From: Methanosarcina barkeri 3
GTDB lineage: Archaea; Halobacteriota; Methanosarcinia; Methanosarcinales; Methanosarcinaceae
Length of the DNA stretch: 64,000 nucleotides
NCBI RefSeq assembly: GCF_000970305.1
Contig: NZ_CP009517.1
Span: 4,216,001-4,280,000, forward strand
Direction: 5' to 3'
Part shown: positions 1 through 7,769 of the stretch, piece by piece
Layout: every line of letters begins with the position of its first letter
Position numbering within the stretch: the first letter of the stretch is position 1
Notes under the pieces: generated by a model
Seen by the model: only the letters and a program-made list of their open reading frames with translations
Databases searched by the model: none
Told to the model about the DNA's origin: nothing
Made by a program: the position numbers and the translations under genes

Positions 1-577
1 CTGGAATTCATAACAGAAGTTACTGACTGTTCTAAATTGGCTTTTAATACCAAAATACCATTATTGGAATCGGCTACATAGATATTACTACCGGAAATTG
101 AAACGTCCAAAATTCCCCAGGAAGAACTGAATCCTCCTTCCACAATTGGAGAAGAGGAATTGCTAATATTAACAATCACAAGACCAGAATTAGCAATATA
201 GGCGTAATTACCTGAAACTGAAATGGCCTTACAAATGCCAATATGGCGGCTTTCGCTTCCTTTGCGAATTGGAGAAGAGGGATTACTGATATCAAAAATA
301 CAAGACCATCAGAGTCTTCAACTAAATAAGCGTAATTGCCGGAAACTGCAACACAGTCAGCATATCCAGTTTCATACTTTCCTTTAAGGGTCGGAGAAGA
401 AGGGTTGCTAATATCAACAGTCACAAAACCATTATCACCATCAGCTACATAGGCGTAATTGTCGGAAACTGCAACACTACGAGCACGTCCGGCAGTATTG
501 TACCTTCCTTTGAGCTTTGGAGAAGAGGGATTGCTTATATTAATAATCTCAAGACCTTTATCACCAGCAGCCAAATA
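1..577 (-). pseudogene. LVIVD-repeat (beta-propeller) surface protein, frameshifted and partial
   Basis: The minus strand encodes several copies of a roughly 42-residue repeat with the pattern G-N-Y-A-Y-x-A-D-x-x-x-G-L-x-I-x-D-I-S-N-P-S-S-P, typical of LVIVD repeats that form extracellular beta-propellers in Methanosarcina. The frame that starts near 574 runs to about 300 and then shifts. Comparison of the four repeat junctions shows that the copy near 295-303 lacks one base of the block that is intact in the others. Reading continues in another frame from about 295 to the window edge. The upstream end is also missing: no signal peptide precedes the first repeat, which begins mid-repeat near 590. 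The gene therefore looks like a decayed fragment, and its 3' end lies outside the window. A sequencing error at one base could explain the frameshift but not the missing 5' end. Confidence 0.72.
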
Positions 578-647
578 GGCGCAATATACTTTCTACCCAC
601 TCGATATGGAAATCTTGCACCTCTAGTTGCCCTTCTATCATCCTTTA

Positions 648-719
648 TCCATGTACTCTGAACAACCTTTATCCATGTACTCTGAACAACCTTTATCCAT
701 GTACTCTGAACAACCTTTC
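648..719. repeat. 24-bp tandem repeat, three copies
   Basis: Three consecutive near-identical 24-bp units built around ctttatccatgtactctg, followed by a partial fourth unit that degenerates into ctttcgac. The array lies between the LVIVD gene remnant and the divergent DUF2178 gene. It contains no convincing gene; the open frame across it is an artefact of the repeat. Confidence 0.9.
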
Positions 720-869
720 GACAACTTAATATAATGTAATGATATATGTACAATATGTAAAGTTTGCATTACATATTGTAATTAAACATAGACATTTATA
801 TGTGTACATATACATGAGTATACTGAGAGAATTCGGCTTTCATTGAAAACCCTTATGGAGGTTCTGTAA

Positions 870-1253
870 ATGAAACATAAGCAGTTCAAAATAATCACAT
901 TTCTTACTACAATGGTTATGGCAGCTGTAATTAGCTTTTCAATTTTAATAGGAAATCCTGCACTTGCCGTGGCTTCCTTCTTTGGAGGCATAGCTGTTAT
1001 GTACCTCTCAAAACGCAGACTGGAAGATATTGTAGAAGATGAGAGAATTCGTCAGATAAGTCAAAAAGCCTCAGGAATTACATTCCAGTTCATAATTCTT
1101 AGTTTTGCCATAGGGGGCGCAGTCCTTATAGCAATGAAGGATACTTATCCGAAATATACAGATTTTGGTTTTTTCATGTCATACGCAGCTTGTACGAGTC
1201 TTGTACTTTACTCTATCTTTTATATGTATTTTAATATGAAATCAGGAGGATAA
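870..1253 (+). CDS. DUF2178-like small integral membrane protein
   Basis: A 127-residue protein with about four hydrophobic segments (roughly residues 7-25, 28-46, 67-87 and 98-118) separated by a basic/acidic loop rich in R, E and D (residues 48-65). This layout and the immediately following XRE regulator match the DUF2178 membrane protein plus HTH pairs common in archaea. The function of that pair is unknown to me. A GGAGG sequence at 857-861 precedes the ATG by 8 bases, which fixes the start. A TATA-like tttatatg lies near 794-801. The gene ends 90 bases before the regulator, so the two are probably co-transcribed. Confidence 0.75.
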   Translation: MKHKQFKIITFLTTMVMAAVISFSILIGNPALAVASFFGGIAVMYLSKRRLEDIVEDERIRQISQKASGITFQFIILSFAIGGAVLIAMKDTYPKYTDFGFFMSYAACTSLVLYSIFYMYFNMKSGG

Positions 1254-1343
1254 ATTGACGGTTAGAGTTTACAGGTTTCCAGATTACTGAAGTATCTCGT
1301 CAGATATCCGTTTACGTTCGCTTGTGAAAATATGGAGTTTTCA

Positions 1344-1568
1344 ATGAAAAATAATATAAAAGTTTACAGGGCAATACACGATCTTACTCAGGAAAACCTG
1401 TCTGAAAAAGTAGGAGTTACAAGGCAAACCATAAATGCAATTGAAAAAGGTAAATATGATCCCTCGCTTGAACTTGCATTCAAGCTTGCCAGGCTTTTTG
1501 ATGCCCGTATTGAAGAAATTTTCCTCTATGAAGACCGTGAAGCCAGGAACTCTGAAAGAAAGGGTTAA
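1344..1568 (+). CDS. Small XRE/Cro-type HTH transcriptional regulator
   Basis: A 74-residue protein that is essentially one helix-turn-helix domain: L-T-Q-E-N-L-S-E-K-V-G-V-T-R-Q-T-I-N-A-I-E-K-G-K-Y-D-P-S. This is the classic Cro/XRE recognition helix followed by the conserved E-x-G-x-Y-x-P-S element, as in small YozG-like regulators. I chose the ATG at 1344 rather than 1332 because the ggag at 1334 sits as a ribosome-binding site about 6 bases before it. It lies downstream of the DUF2178 membrane protein on the same strand. In such pairs the regulator usually acts on its own operon, but the signal sensed is unknown. Confidence 0.87.
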   Translation: MKNNIKVYRAIHDLTQENLSEKVGVTRQTINAIEKGKYDPSLELAFKLARLFDARIEEIFLYEDREARNSERKG

Positions 1569-2004
1569 TTCACTGATTCTGAGATAAAGGACTTAATGGT
1601 TTAAAATTGAGAAATTTTAAGGGATATTTCCCAGATAGTTTTTTGAGTTTAATTCTTTTCATTGAAAGCTAATTTATGAGATATTTCAGATAAACCTAGC
1701 TTTCCTGAACTCCCTAAACAAGTAAACCCGGAGAAAAGAAAGCCATATAACTATTTATATTTCCACAAAAACGAGAACTGGGAGCTATACAGGCTCTGGG
1801 GTAAGTAAGTTGATTTTCTTTGCAGAAGTTAACGACATCGCACTCCAAAAAGCAATTTTAGTTTCTAAATATATTTATATGAAATGAAAAGATAGTTACA
1901 ATTAACGGATATCTGCAGATGTACGGACTGCCAGTTTCTGTCATCAAACAAACTAACAGGTAAATAAGCAAGTTATAAAGAAAATAAGCAGGAGCAAAGA
2001 ATCT
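1569..2004. other. AT-rich spacer without a recognisable gene
   Basis: No ORF with family resemblance on either strand. The minus-strand frame that crosses 1858-2241 overlaps the paralogous small gene at 2005 and is a shadow. The ribosome-binding site ggag at 1991-1994 belongs to the next gene. Confidence 0.6.
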
Positions 2005-2184
2005 ATGATGCAATCGTTTATAGTAGAACACTATCTCAACAAGGATGTGGATGTTTACTGCGGTGGACCTGATGTTTTCAAGGGAAATGTAGAAGCCTGT
2101 GCCGATAATGTTCTGACGCTCAATAGTGAAGGAAAACTCACCCATATAGCTATTGACAAAATAATAGCTCTCTGGGGCCAATAA
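2005..2184 (+). CDS. Small conserved protein, upstream copy of a tandem pair
   Basis: A 59-residue protein, closely similar throughout to the next gene: both have F-I-V-E-H, D-V-Y-C-G-G-P-D-V-F, V-E-A-C-A-D-N-V-L-T-L and T-H-I-A-I-D-K-I-I-A-[IL]-W. The alternation of short beta strands and a glycine turn suggests a small beta-barrel such as an Sm-like fold; that is inference. From memory, a small Methanosarcina family of this kind is called MM0924-like, without known function. Start: ATG ATG at 2005/2008 with ggag at 1991-1994. Conservation of two diverged copies shows that the reading frame is real. Confidence 0.75.
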   Translation: MMQSFIVEHYLNKDVDVYCGGPDVFKGNVEACADNVLTLNSEGKLTHIAIDKIIALWGQ

Positions 2185-2388
2185 GTTCAAAGTTTCAAGT
2201 TCCGATGTTCCTGCACTATAAAGGACAATTATAGAGAACAAACGGACTAAGGGAAAGTTTTGAGAATTTTCTTCTAAATCTGACTAAAACTGAAAAGCTG
2301 AACTGATGCCCTAGTCTTTGGGAAATAAAGGCCACTAAAATTAGTGGCCCAGAGTTTGATATGTGAAAAAATATCGAGGTGTAAAGAA

Positions 2389-2565
2389 ATGCAGCCTTTT
2401 ATAGTAGAACATCTTCTAGGCGAAGTCGTAGATGTTTACTGCGGGGGTCCTGATGTATTTAACGGAAAAGTGGAAGCCTGCGCAGACAATGTGCTCACTC
2501 TCGAGCATAATGAAAAGTACACGCACATAGCAATTGACAAGATAATAGCTATTTGGCGTACTTAA
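2389..2565 (+). CDS. Small conserved protein, downstream copy of a tandem pair
   Basis: A 58-residue paralogue of the preceding gene, about two-thirds identical by eye. The difference lies mostly in the first 15 residues and in the loop L-E-H-N-E-K-Y versus L-N-S-E-G-K-L. A GAGGTG at 2376-2381 precedes the ATG at 2389 by seven bases; an in-frame upstream ATG at 2344 has no ribosome-binding site and is not conserved with the first copy, so I reject it. A 204-base spacer separates the copies, so each may have its own promoter. Function unknown. Confidence 0.8.
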   Translation: MQPFIVEHLLGEVVDVYCGGPDVFNGKVEACADNVLTLEHNEKYTHIAIDKIIAIWRT

Positions 2566-2627
2566 CTAATGTAAACCTCGTTGAATAAAAAGGGTTCTCG
2601 ATGTATCAAATTTGGATATACTGAGCC

Positions 2628-2689
2628 CTGGATGTAATGAGTCCTGAGATATTGAACTCTGGATGTAATGAGTCCTGAGATATTGAACT
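2628..2689. repeat. 31-bp tandem repeat, two perfect copies
   Basis: Two exact 31-bp units that begin with ctggatgtaatgagtcctga and abut each other, flanked by partial units on both sides. They lie between the convergent small-protein gene and the agmatinase gene, where no coding sequence is seen. Confidence 0.92.
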
Positions 2690-2763
2690 CTGGGAAAGTT
2701 CCGAGGTTTTTAATACTTCGCCTTTTCCAGTAGTTTTTAGCTAAAACTTTCTATTTTCTTAGC

Positions 2764-3639
2764 TTATGCTTTCCTGCAACTCTTTGCATGGGAAGCAATA
2801 AGTTCTCTCATCAATTTTGCCCCAAGCATGGCGGTTTGCCCGGAATCGTATTCAGGGGCAATTTCTACGACATCAAAAGCCATTGAGAAAGGAGCGAGTG
2901 TCCTTATTGCAGTCCTTACATCTCGCGCACTCAGGCCAAAGGGTTCAGGCGTGCCGAGACCAGGAGCATAAGCCGGGTCTATTGCATCCATATCGAGGGA
3001 AAGATAGATCTGGCTGCAGTCAAGCCACTCAAGGGCTTCTTTAAGGACCTCTACCATGCCTGTGGATTCCACATCATCAGCTGTGTAATACTTCAGGTTA
3101 TTTTCCCTGGCAAAAACCCATTCTTCTTCCGGGCCACTTCTTATACCTATGGAAACAAGATTTTTAGTAACCTCATTGAGAATGTTTCGGGACACACAGG
3201 CATGATTATGCTTAAAGCCCCTGTATTCTTCCCTCAGGTCAAAGTGAGCGTCCAGGACAAGAACCCCGAAATCTTCTCCTGCGATTTCAGCGCAGGCCTT
3301 AACCATAGCAAAGGTCAGAGAATGCTCTCCACCAAGCATAATTGGAAACTTACCATCATTCAGGAGGTCTTTTGTAGCTTCGTACAAGCTCTGAAGTGTT
3401 TCGTCAACCAAAGCGGAAGTTTCCAGATTCCCAGCATCATAAATTGGAAGATCGACAAGATCTATATCGAAAGTCGGGTTGTAACTCTCAAAATTTGCGG
3501 AGGCCTGGCGCATAGCGTCAGGAGCCCAACGGCTACCTGCTCTGTAAGAAGAGGTATTATCAAAAGGCACACCGAAGATAACATAACGTGCAGATTCATA
3601 GTCTGCAAGAGCATCTATAAAGGAATTGGGTAAAAACAT
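2764..3639 (-). CDS. speB: Agmatinase (ureohydrolase family)
   Basis: A 291-residue ureohydrolase that converts agmatine to putrescine and urea, the polyamine route from arginine. The binuclear manganese ligands are all visible: G-G-E-H-S (103-107), D-A-H-F-D (130-134) and S-L-D-M-D-A-I-D-P (214-222). Length and motifs are those of archaeal agmatinases. It lies 83 bases downstream of the aIF5A gene on the same strand. aIF5A carries a hypusine-type modification made from a polyamine, so the pairing makes biochemical sense. A hairpin with a T-run lies between the two genes and may lower read-through. Substrate is inferred from the family; closely related enzymes could act on other guanidino compounds. 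Confidence 0.9.
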   Translation of the reverse strand: MFLPNSFIDALADYESARYVIFGVPFDNTSSYRAGSRWAPDAMRQASANFESYNPTFDIDLVDLPIYDAGNLETSALVDETLQSLYEATKDLLNDGKFPIMLGGEHSLTFAMVKACAEIAGEDFGVLVLDAHFDLREEYRGFKHNHACVSRNILNEVTKNLVSIGIRSGPEEEWVFARENNLKYYTADDVESTGMVEVLKEALEWLDCSQIYLSLDMDAIDPAYAPGLGTPEPFGLSARDVRTAIRTLAPFSMAFDVVEIAPEYDSGQTAMLGAKLMRELIASHAKSCRKA

Positions 3640-3668
3640 AATTTAACCTGATACGAAATTATTTGCTT

Positions 3669-3701
3669 AAAAAAAGAATGACTCAGGCTCTTAACCTGAG
3701 T
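3669..3701 (-). terminator. Hairpin with T-run between aIF5A and agmatinase genes
   Basis: Read on the minus strand, ctcagg at 3700-3695, a short loop and cctgag at 3687-3682 form a stem, followed by a run of T (3675-3669). It lies after the aIF5A stop and before the agmatinase start, so it can act as a terminator or attenuator inside the two-gene unit. Confidence 0.6.
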
Positions 3702-3722
3702 TTTCACGTTAATTTCGAAAAC

Positions 3723-4109
3723 TTATGTTCGTATATCGAGCTTGACCTTGCTAAGAGCTGTAATGTAAGAAATCTCTTCGCCCTCTTTGACCTTATCCTT
3801 GTATTCATCAGGAATTACGATCTCAAAGGTTGAGAAGTCTCCCATATCCATAAGCTGGGCAATGTCGCCGGTAATCGAGATTACCTGTGCAGTCTTTCGT
3901 TCCACAATGGGGACGTATACTTTGGTTGCAACTGAGCCTATGAAGGAGCGCTTCTGGCCGTCAAAAAGTCCGATAGCCTCTACTCTTGCCTTTGCAGCCC
4001 CGTGTTTTCCCGGCTTGGATTTGGTAATACTCTTTATGACACATGCTTCGTCATCGATAATTACGTATTTCCCTTCTTTGAGTTCCTTTACTTCTACCTG
4101 CTGTTTCAT
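3723..4109 (-). CDS. eif5a: Translation initiation factor aIF5A
   Basis: A 128-residue archaeal IF5A, a cytoplasmic factor that helps ribosomes through difficult peptide bonds. The loop S-K-P-G-K-H-G-A-A-K carries the lysine (Lys35) that is modified to deoxyhypusine or hypusine in this family. The N-terminal SH3-like domain and the C-terminal OB-like domain are complete. A ribosome-binding site (ggaga, about six bases upstream) fixes the ATG. A TATA-like box lies about 28-35 bases upstream of the start, which implies a very short leader. Agmatinase follows downstream. Confidence 0.95.
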   Translation of the reverse strand: MKQQVEVKELKEGKYVIIDDEACVIKSITKSKPGKHGAAKARVEAIGLFDGQKRSFIGSVATKVYVPIVERKTAQVISITGDIAQLMDMGDFSTFEIVIPDEYKDKVKEGEEISYITALSKVKLDIRT

Positions 4110-4627
4110 AACGATTCTCCCATACGTTTTTAGATGTTTATAAATGAGCTGTAAACGTCATTCCGAATTTGCCGAAGACTTTCCATGACTCCGGTAAAGT
4201 AGTATAAGAAGGCTTTTCTAATTTTTAAGCCTGACTCTTATTTTATCCATACATTACTTAAGGCCTGGATAGAAAAACTGGAAAGTATTCCGAGCTTAGG
4301 ATGCCTGCAGAGCCAATCTACAGATCGAGAACTAATACGATTAATTATCCATGACTATATAACGCTTGTGCGAGATTTTTCGTCTTTTGACTGAATTTCG
4401 TGGAAAACTGCATGAAATTTCCGAAAAATCCAGATTAAAGGAATACTGAATTAAAGGAAACATTGGACTTCAAAGAGAAAAATTCTTTACCTTATAACAT
4501 TTATTGCTTTTTAGAGTATGCGGAAGAGTAAAAATCACTGAAAGTAGTTCCTTTTTATTTTTAAGATTATTTCATGATTCGATCTGCAGTTATTATGTCA
4601 AACACACTACCTTTCCGTTTTTTCATA
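4110..4627. other. Spacer between aIF5A and AOR genes
   Basis: Apart from the aIF5A promoter I see no gene, no repeat array and no RNA gene here. The sequence is AT-rich with stops in all frames. Confidence 0.6.
4137..4144 (-). promoter_or_regulatory. TATA box for the aIF5A transcript
   Basis: The minus strand reads atttataaac here, a good archaeal TATA element, about 28-35 bases upstream of the aIF5A ATG. Transcription would begin within a few bases of the ribosome-binding site. Confidence 0.5.
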
Positions 4628-6421
4628 TTAAAAATTAATTCCAAGCTCCTTTAACTTCTCCGGCCTGGGCACTCCTTCTTCATTCCATCCTCGGTAATGA
4701 TAATATTCCCGAAGTGCAGCTTCAAACTCCTGCCTGGGAATTCCGTACCCTTCGTTCTCTCCATTGTTTTCAAATAATCTTTCAGGAAGGGTATCATCTT
4801 TTCGGGTAAACCCTGCTTTAAAGTTATACATTCTCTCCAGATTATAGATTCTTTCTCCAATTCTCAGGAGCTCAGCAGGCGAAATCTCCATACCTGCACC
4901 CGAAAGTAGGAGAGCGGAACCTAGCTCTTCACCTAGGGCAAAACCTGAGTAAGGGCAGAACACAAAGGAGTCCAGAACTGCAGTCAGGTTCTCAAATACC
5001 TGGAGGATACCTGCTTTTCCTTTGAGGCTCAGACGGTTAAGACTTACAGGCTTTCCAAGTACCTCAGGCCCGACCATGAAAGCAGTCAGATAGTCTCCCC
5101 CATGGCTGGAAGTAGCATAAGCCAGGGCCTGCCCCTTTATCCCTCGAGGATCAAAACCTCCTAGTTCTAGCCCTTTCACATCCATGCTCAAGTCTTCTCT
5201 CCCAAGACCTGACAAGTACCTTCTGGTTCCATTTCCTAATTTGCTTCCTTCCCCGATTTTAAAGAGCATAGATTTCATTTCATTAGCTTCGATTATTTCT
5301 TCTTTGAATTCTGCACACGCCCCTAGCGCGGAACCTGCCGAGATCGGGTCAAGCCCGTAATCCTTGCATATCCTGTCAGCCATAAGTACGGAGTTCAGAT
5401 CAGGATTCTCAAGATTAAAACCGAAGGCCCACAGAGAGTCATAATCAGGCAAAATTTGTCCTTCAAGCGAAAACTGTCCTTCAGACAAAAACTGTCCTTC
5501 AGGAAAAAACTGTCCTATCTCTTTAAACATCTGCCCTGCTCCTTTAATTCTTTTCTTACAGCCCAGAGGACAGCCAGAGCAGCTCTTATTTTCAAGCTCG
5601 AAAGTAGATTTGATAGATTCTCCTGAAAGCGCATCTGCAAAGGGAACTTTCTTTCCAGTAAAGTTCCTGCTGGGGATGAGGTTCATATAGTCTAGCAATT
5701 TCACAAGTGCAGAAGTTCCGTAATTTGCGAGTCCTTTAGAGAGCATGGGACTTGCATCAAAAAGTTTCAAAACTCTTGTCTCAAGTTTCCGGAATTCCTC
5801 AGGATCGGAAGGTAAAAGTTCTTTTTCTCCTTTCACAACCACGGCTTTGAGCATTTTTGAGCCGGCAATCGCACCCAGACCCCCTCTTCCGATGTGGATG
5901 GAATCGATTACAAAAGAGGAAATAAGAACCTGTTTTTCTCCTGCCCTACCAATACAGGCCACACTGCCTTTATTTTCAAGAGCTTCAGTACAGGCCTTGA
6001 CATTCTTTTCCCAGAGTTGTTTTGCAGGCACAACTTCAACGTTTCCGTCCTTGATTTCTACATAGGAAGGCCTATTTGCCTTTCCGGTAACTACCAGAGC
6101 ATCAATTTCAGCTTTCTTGAGTTCCCTCCCGAAGTCCCCGGTCATATTCCAGCTAAATATTGTGCCTGTTAAAGGCGATTTCGATGTGAGAACAGCTCCT
6201 GAAGCCATCGGAGCAATGCCTGAAAGCGGGCCTGAAGTAAAAATGAGAGGATTAATAGGGCTAAAAGGATCAATAGAGGGGTCTGTCAGCTCAGAAAGAA
6301 GTTTTACTCCAAGTCCTCTACCTCCAAGATATTTGAGAATCAACTTTTCATCAGTTTCGACAATATTAACTGATTCAGTGTCAAGGTTTACATATACTAT
6401 TTTTCCTGTCCAGGGAGTCAT
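4628..6421 (-). CDS. aor: Aldehyde ferredoxin oxidoreductase (tungsten pterin enzyme)
   Basis: A 597-residue member of the AOR family, which oxidises aldehydes to acids with ferredoxin as acceptor, using a tungsten bis-pterin and one [4Fe-4S] cluster. The N-terminal domain begins with the family signature W-T-G-K-I-x-Y-V-N-L-D and has Y-L-G-G-R-G-L-G (31-38). The cluster cysteines are C281, C284 and C288 in C-S-G-C-P-L-G-C, with the fourth at C489 (F-C-P-Y-S-G-F). The segment at about residues 301-326 is unusual: four hexads of the form G-Q-F-x-x-E lie between the cluster motif and the D-Y-D-S-L-W segment, coded by an 18-bp tandem repeat. Relatives have a much shorter link here. It stands alone, without visible partner genes. 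Confidence 0.9.
   Translation of the reverse strand: MTPWTGKIVYVNLDTESVNIVETDEKLILKYLGGRGLGVKLLSELTDPSIDPFSPINPLIFTSGPLSGIAPMASGAVLTSKSPLTGTIFSWNMTGDFGRELKKAEIDALVVTGKANRPSYVEIKDGNVEVVPAKQLWEKNVKACTEALENKGSVACIGRAGEKQVLISSFVIDSIHIGRGGLGAIAGSKMLKAVVVKGEKELLPSDPEEFRKLETRVLKLFDASPMLSKGLANYGTSALVKLLDYMNLIPSRNFTGKKVPFADALSGESIKSTFELENKSCSGCPLGCKKRIKGAGQMFKEIGQFFPEGQFLSEGQFSLEGQILPDYDSLWAFGFNLENPDLNSVLMADRICKDYGLDPISAGSALGACAEFKEEIIEANEMKSMLFKIGEGSKLGNGTRRYLSGLGREDLSMDVKGLELGGFDPRGIKGQALAYATSSHGGDYLTAFMVGPEVLGKPVSLNRLSLKGKAGILQVFENLTAVLDSFVFCPYSGFALGEELGSALLLSGAGMEISPAELLRIGERIYNLERMYNFKAGFTRKDDTLPERLFENNGENEGYGIPRQEFEAALREYYHYRGWNEEGVPRPEKLKELGINF
5449..5522. repeat. In-frame 18-bp tandem repeat inside the AOR gene
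   Basis: About four degenerate 18-bp units around aaaaactgtccttcag on the plus strand, in frame with the minus-strand AOR gene, giving repeated G-Q-F-x-x-E hexads. The length is a multiple of three, so the frame is kept. Confidence 0.85.
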
Positions 6422-6807
6422 TTTGAGTCCTTCTTTTCTGCCTGCTTTTCTGCTCTGATCCGAGTTGTCAGTCCTGTCTTTATATTCTCTTTACTATACC
6501 TTATTTAAGTTGATATTCCTTTTTTTGAAACGAATACTATAAGGAAGAAAACTTATATGGATTATTTTAAGATTTTACAGTTTGGAAGATTTGCTCAGAG
6601 AATATAACCGTATTGAAACAAATCAACTGAGTATCCAGAACATTTCGATGATAAAATATAAACCTTAAAAACCTTAACCATATTAAAGTTAAAAACTCGA
6701 AACTGAAAGTAAGAATCCATTAAAGAAAGACACTTTTAAGAATAGTTATGTTTTGAAGATATTAAAAAAGCCAGCCTTTAAGACAAAGAAGTCTCACATA
6801 TTACTAT
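6422..6807. other. Divergent promoter region between AOR and Nudix genes
   Basis: AT-rich, no ORF of note. It must hold the promoters of both divergent genes, but no single TATA box stands out. The Nudix ATG has no ribosome-binding site just upstream, so its mRNA may be leaderless. Confidence 0.5.
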
Positions 6808-7245
6808 ATGAATTTGGAGAAACCTTACATCGTTTCTATTTATGCCGTTCTACGGAACGAGAAAGGCGAGTTCCTGCTTCTCAGACGGTCGGAAAACTCT
6901 CACAGTAATCCGGGAAAATGGGACCTTCCAGGGGGAAAGCTGATCCGTGGAGAACCTCTTGAAGAAGCAGTTGTTAGAGAGGTCTGGGAGGAAACAGGGA
7001 TTTCAATTGTTCCCGGAGAAATTGCAGGATATGCTACCTTTGAGCTTCCGGACAAAAAGGTAATTGCCATAGTATATGACGGGGGATATCTCATTGCTGA
7101 TGTAAAGTTGAGCGACGAACATATTGAACATGCATGGACTTCCCTTGATAGCATTCTGGAACTTGATACTCTTCCCGAGCATTTTAAAGAGTTTTTTAAA
7201 AGATTCGCTGCAGAAAATAAAGAGCCTCCAGAGATGCCTATTTAA
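6808..7245 (+). CDS. Nudix hydrolase
   Basis: A 145-residue Nudix protein. The Nudix box G-G-K-L-I-R-G-E-P-L-E-E-A-V-V-R-E-V-W-E-E-T-G-I (about 42-65) is complete, with the REVWEE metal-binding core. Such enzymes hydrolyse nucleoside diphosphates linked to another group (damaged dNTPs, ADP-ribose, sugar nucleotides). The substrate cannot be told from this sequence. It is monocistronic. No Shine-Dalgarno sequence precedes the ATG, which fits a leaderless transcript. Confidence 0.88.
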   Translation: MNLEKPYIVSIYAVLRNEKGEFLLLRRSENSHSNPGKWDLPGGKLIRGEPLEEAVVREVWEETGISIVPGEIAGYATFELPDKKVIAIVYDGGYLIADVKLSDEHIEHAWTSLDSILELDTLPEHFKEFFKRFAAENKEPPEMPI

Positions 7246-7769
7246 GCATATCCTGAAAGTGATACCTGCTGAGCCTGTTCCAAATTAACTTTTACTTCTA
7301 TCTTTATTCGTATAATTTATAAAAAATTAGAGAGATGTTTTCCTAGCAGAAGCTCAATTGACGATTTTAAAAAGAAGCTTCAAAAAAATGTATTTTGAGT
7401 TTTGGAATTCAGCTCTTTAAGTAAAAACTCGAAAGAAAAATTAATAACTCACATTAAGATCATTTATTAGCTTCTAATTAAAAACTTTTTATTTATTTTA
7501 AAAAACATGATATAGTCGTAATTACATCCTTCAAGAACTATTTTCTTGTTTATTACTTTATTTGGGATGATTTCAAGAAATTGCGGATTAAATGAACTTC
7601 TTTTAGACCTTCACTAGTTGAATAATTTTATTCGAAAAAAAAAGCTTATATCTAAGAACAAATTTTCTGGTCATTATCTTGTTAACAGAGTGAAAATAAC
7701 TAGGACTTACTCGACTAAACTGAAGAATGTAGAGTTATATTCATTTGATTTGTCCTAAGGAGGATTTAC
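7246..7769. other. AT-rich spacer upstream of the PKD surface protein
   Basis: No gene seen. A TATA-like agcttatatc lies near 7642-7651, and a strong aaggagga (7757-7764) precedes the next ATG. Confidence 0.5.

Noticed and set aside
1858-2241. 127-codon minus-strand frame
   Set aside because: It lies opposite the conserved small gene at 2005-2184, whose frame is supported by its paralogue and a ribosome-binding site.
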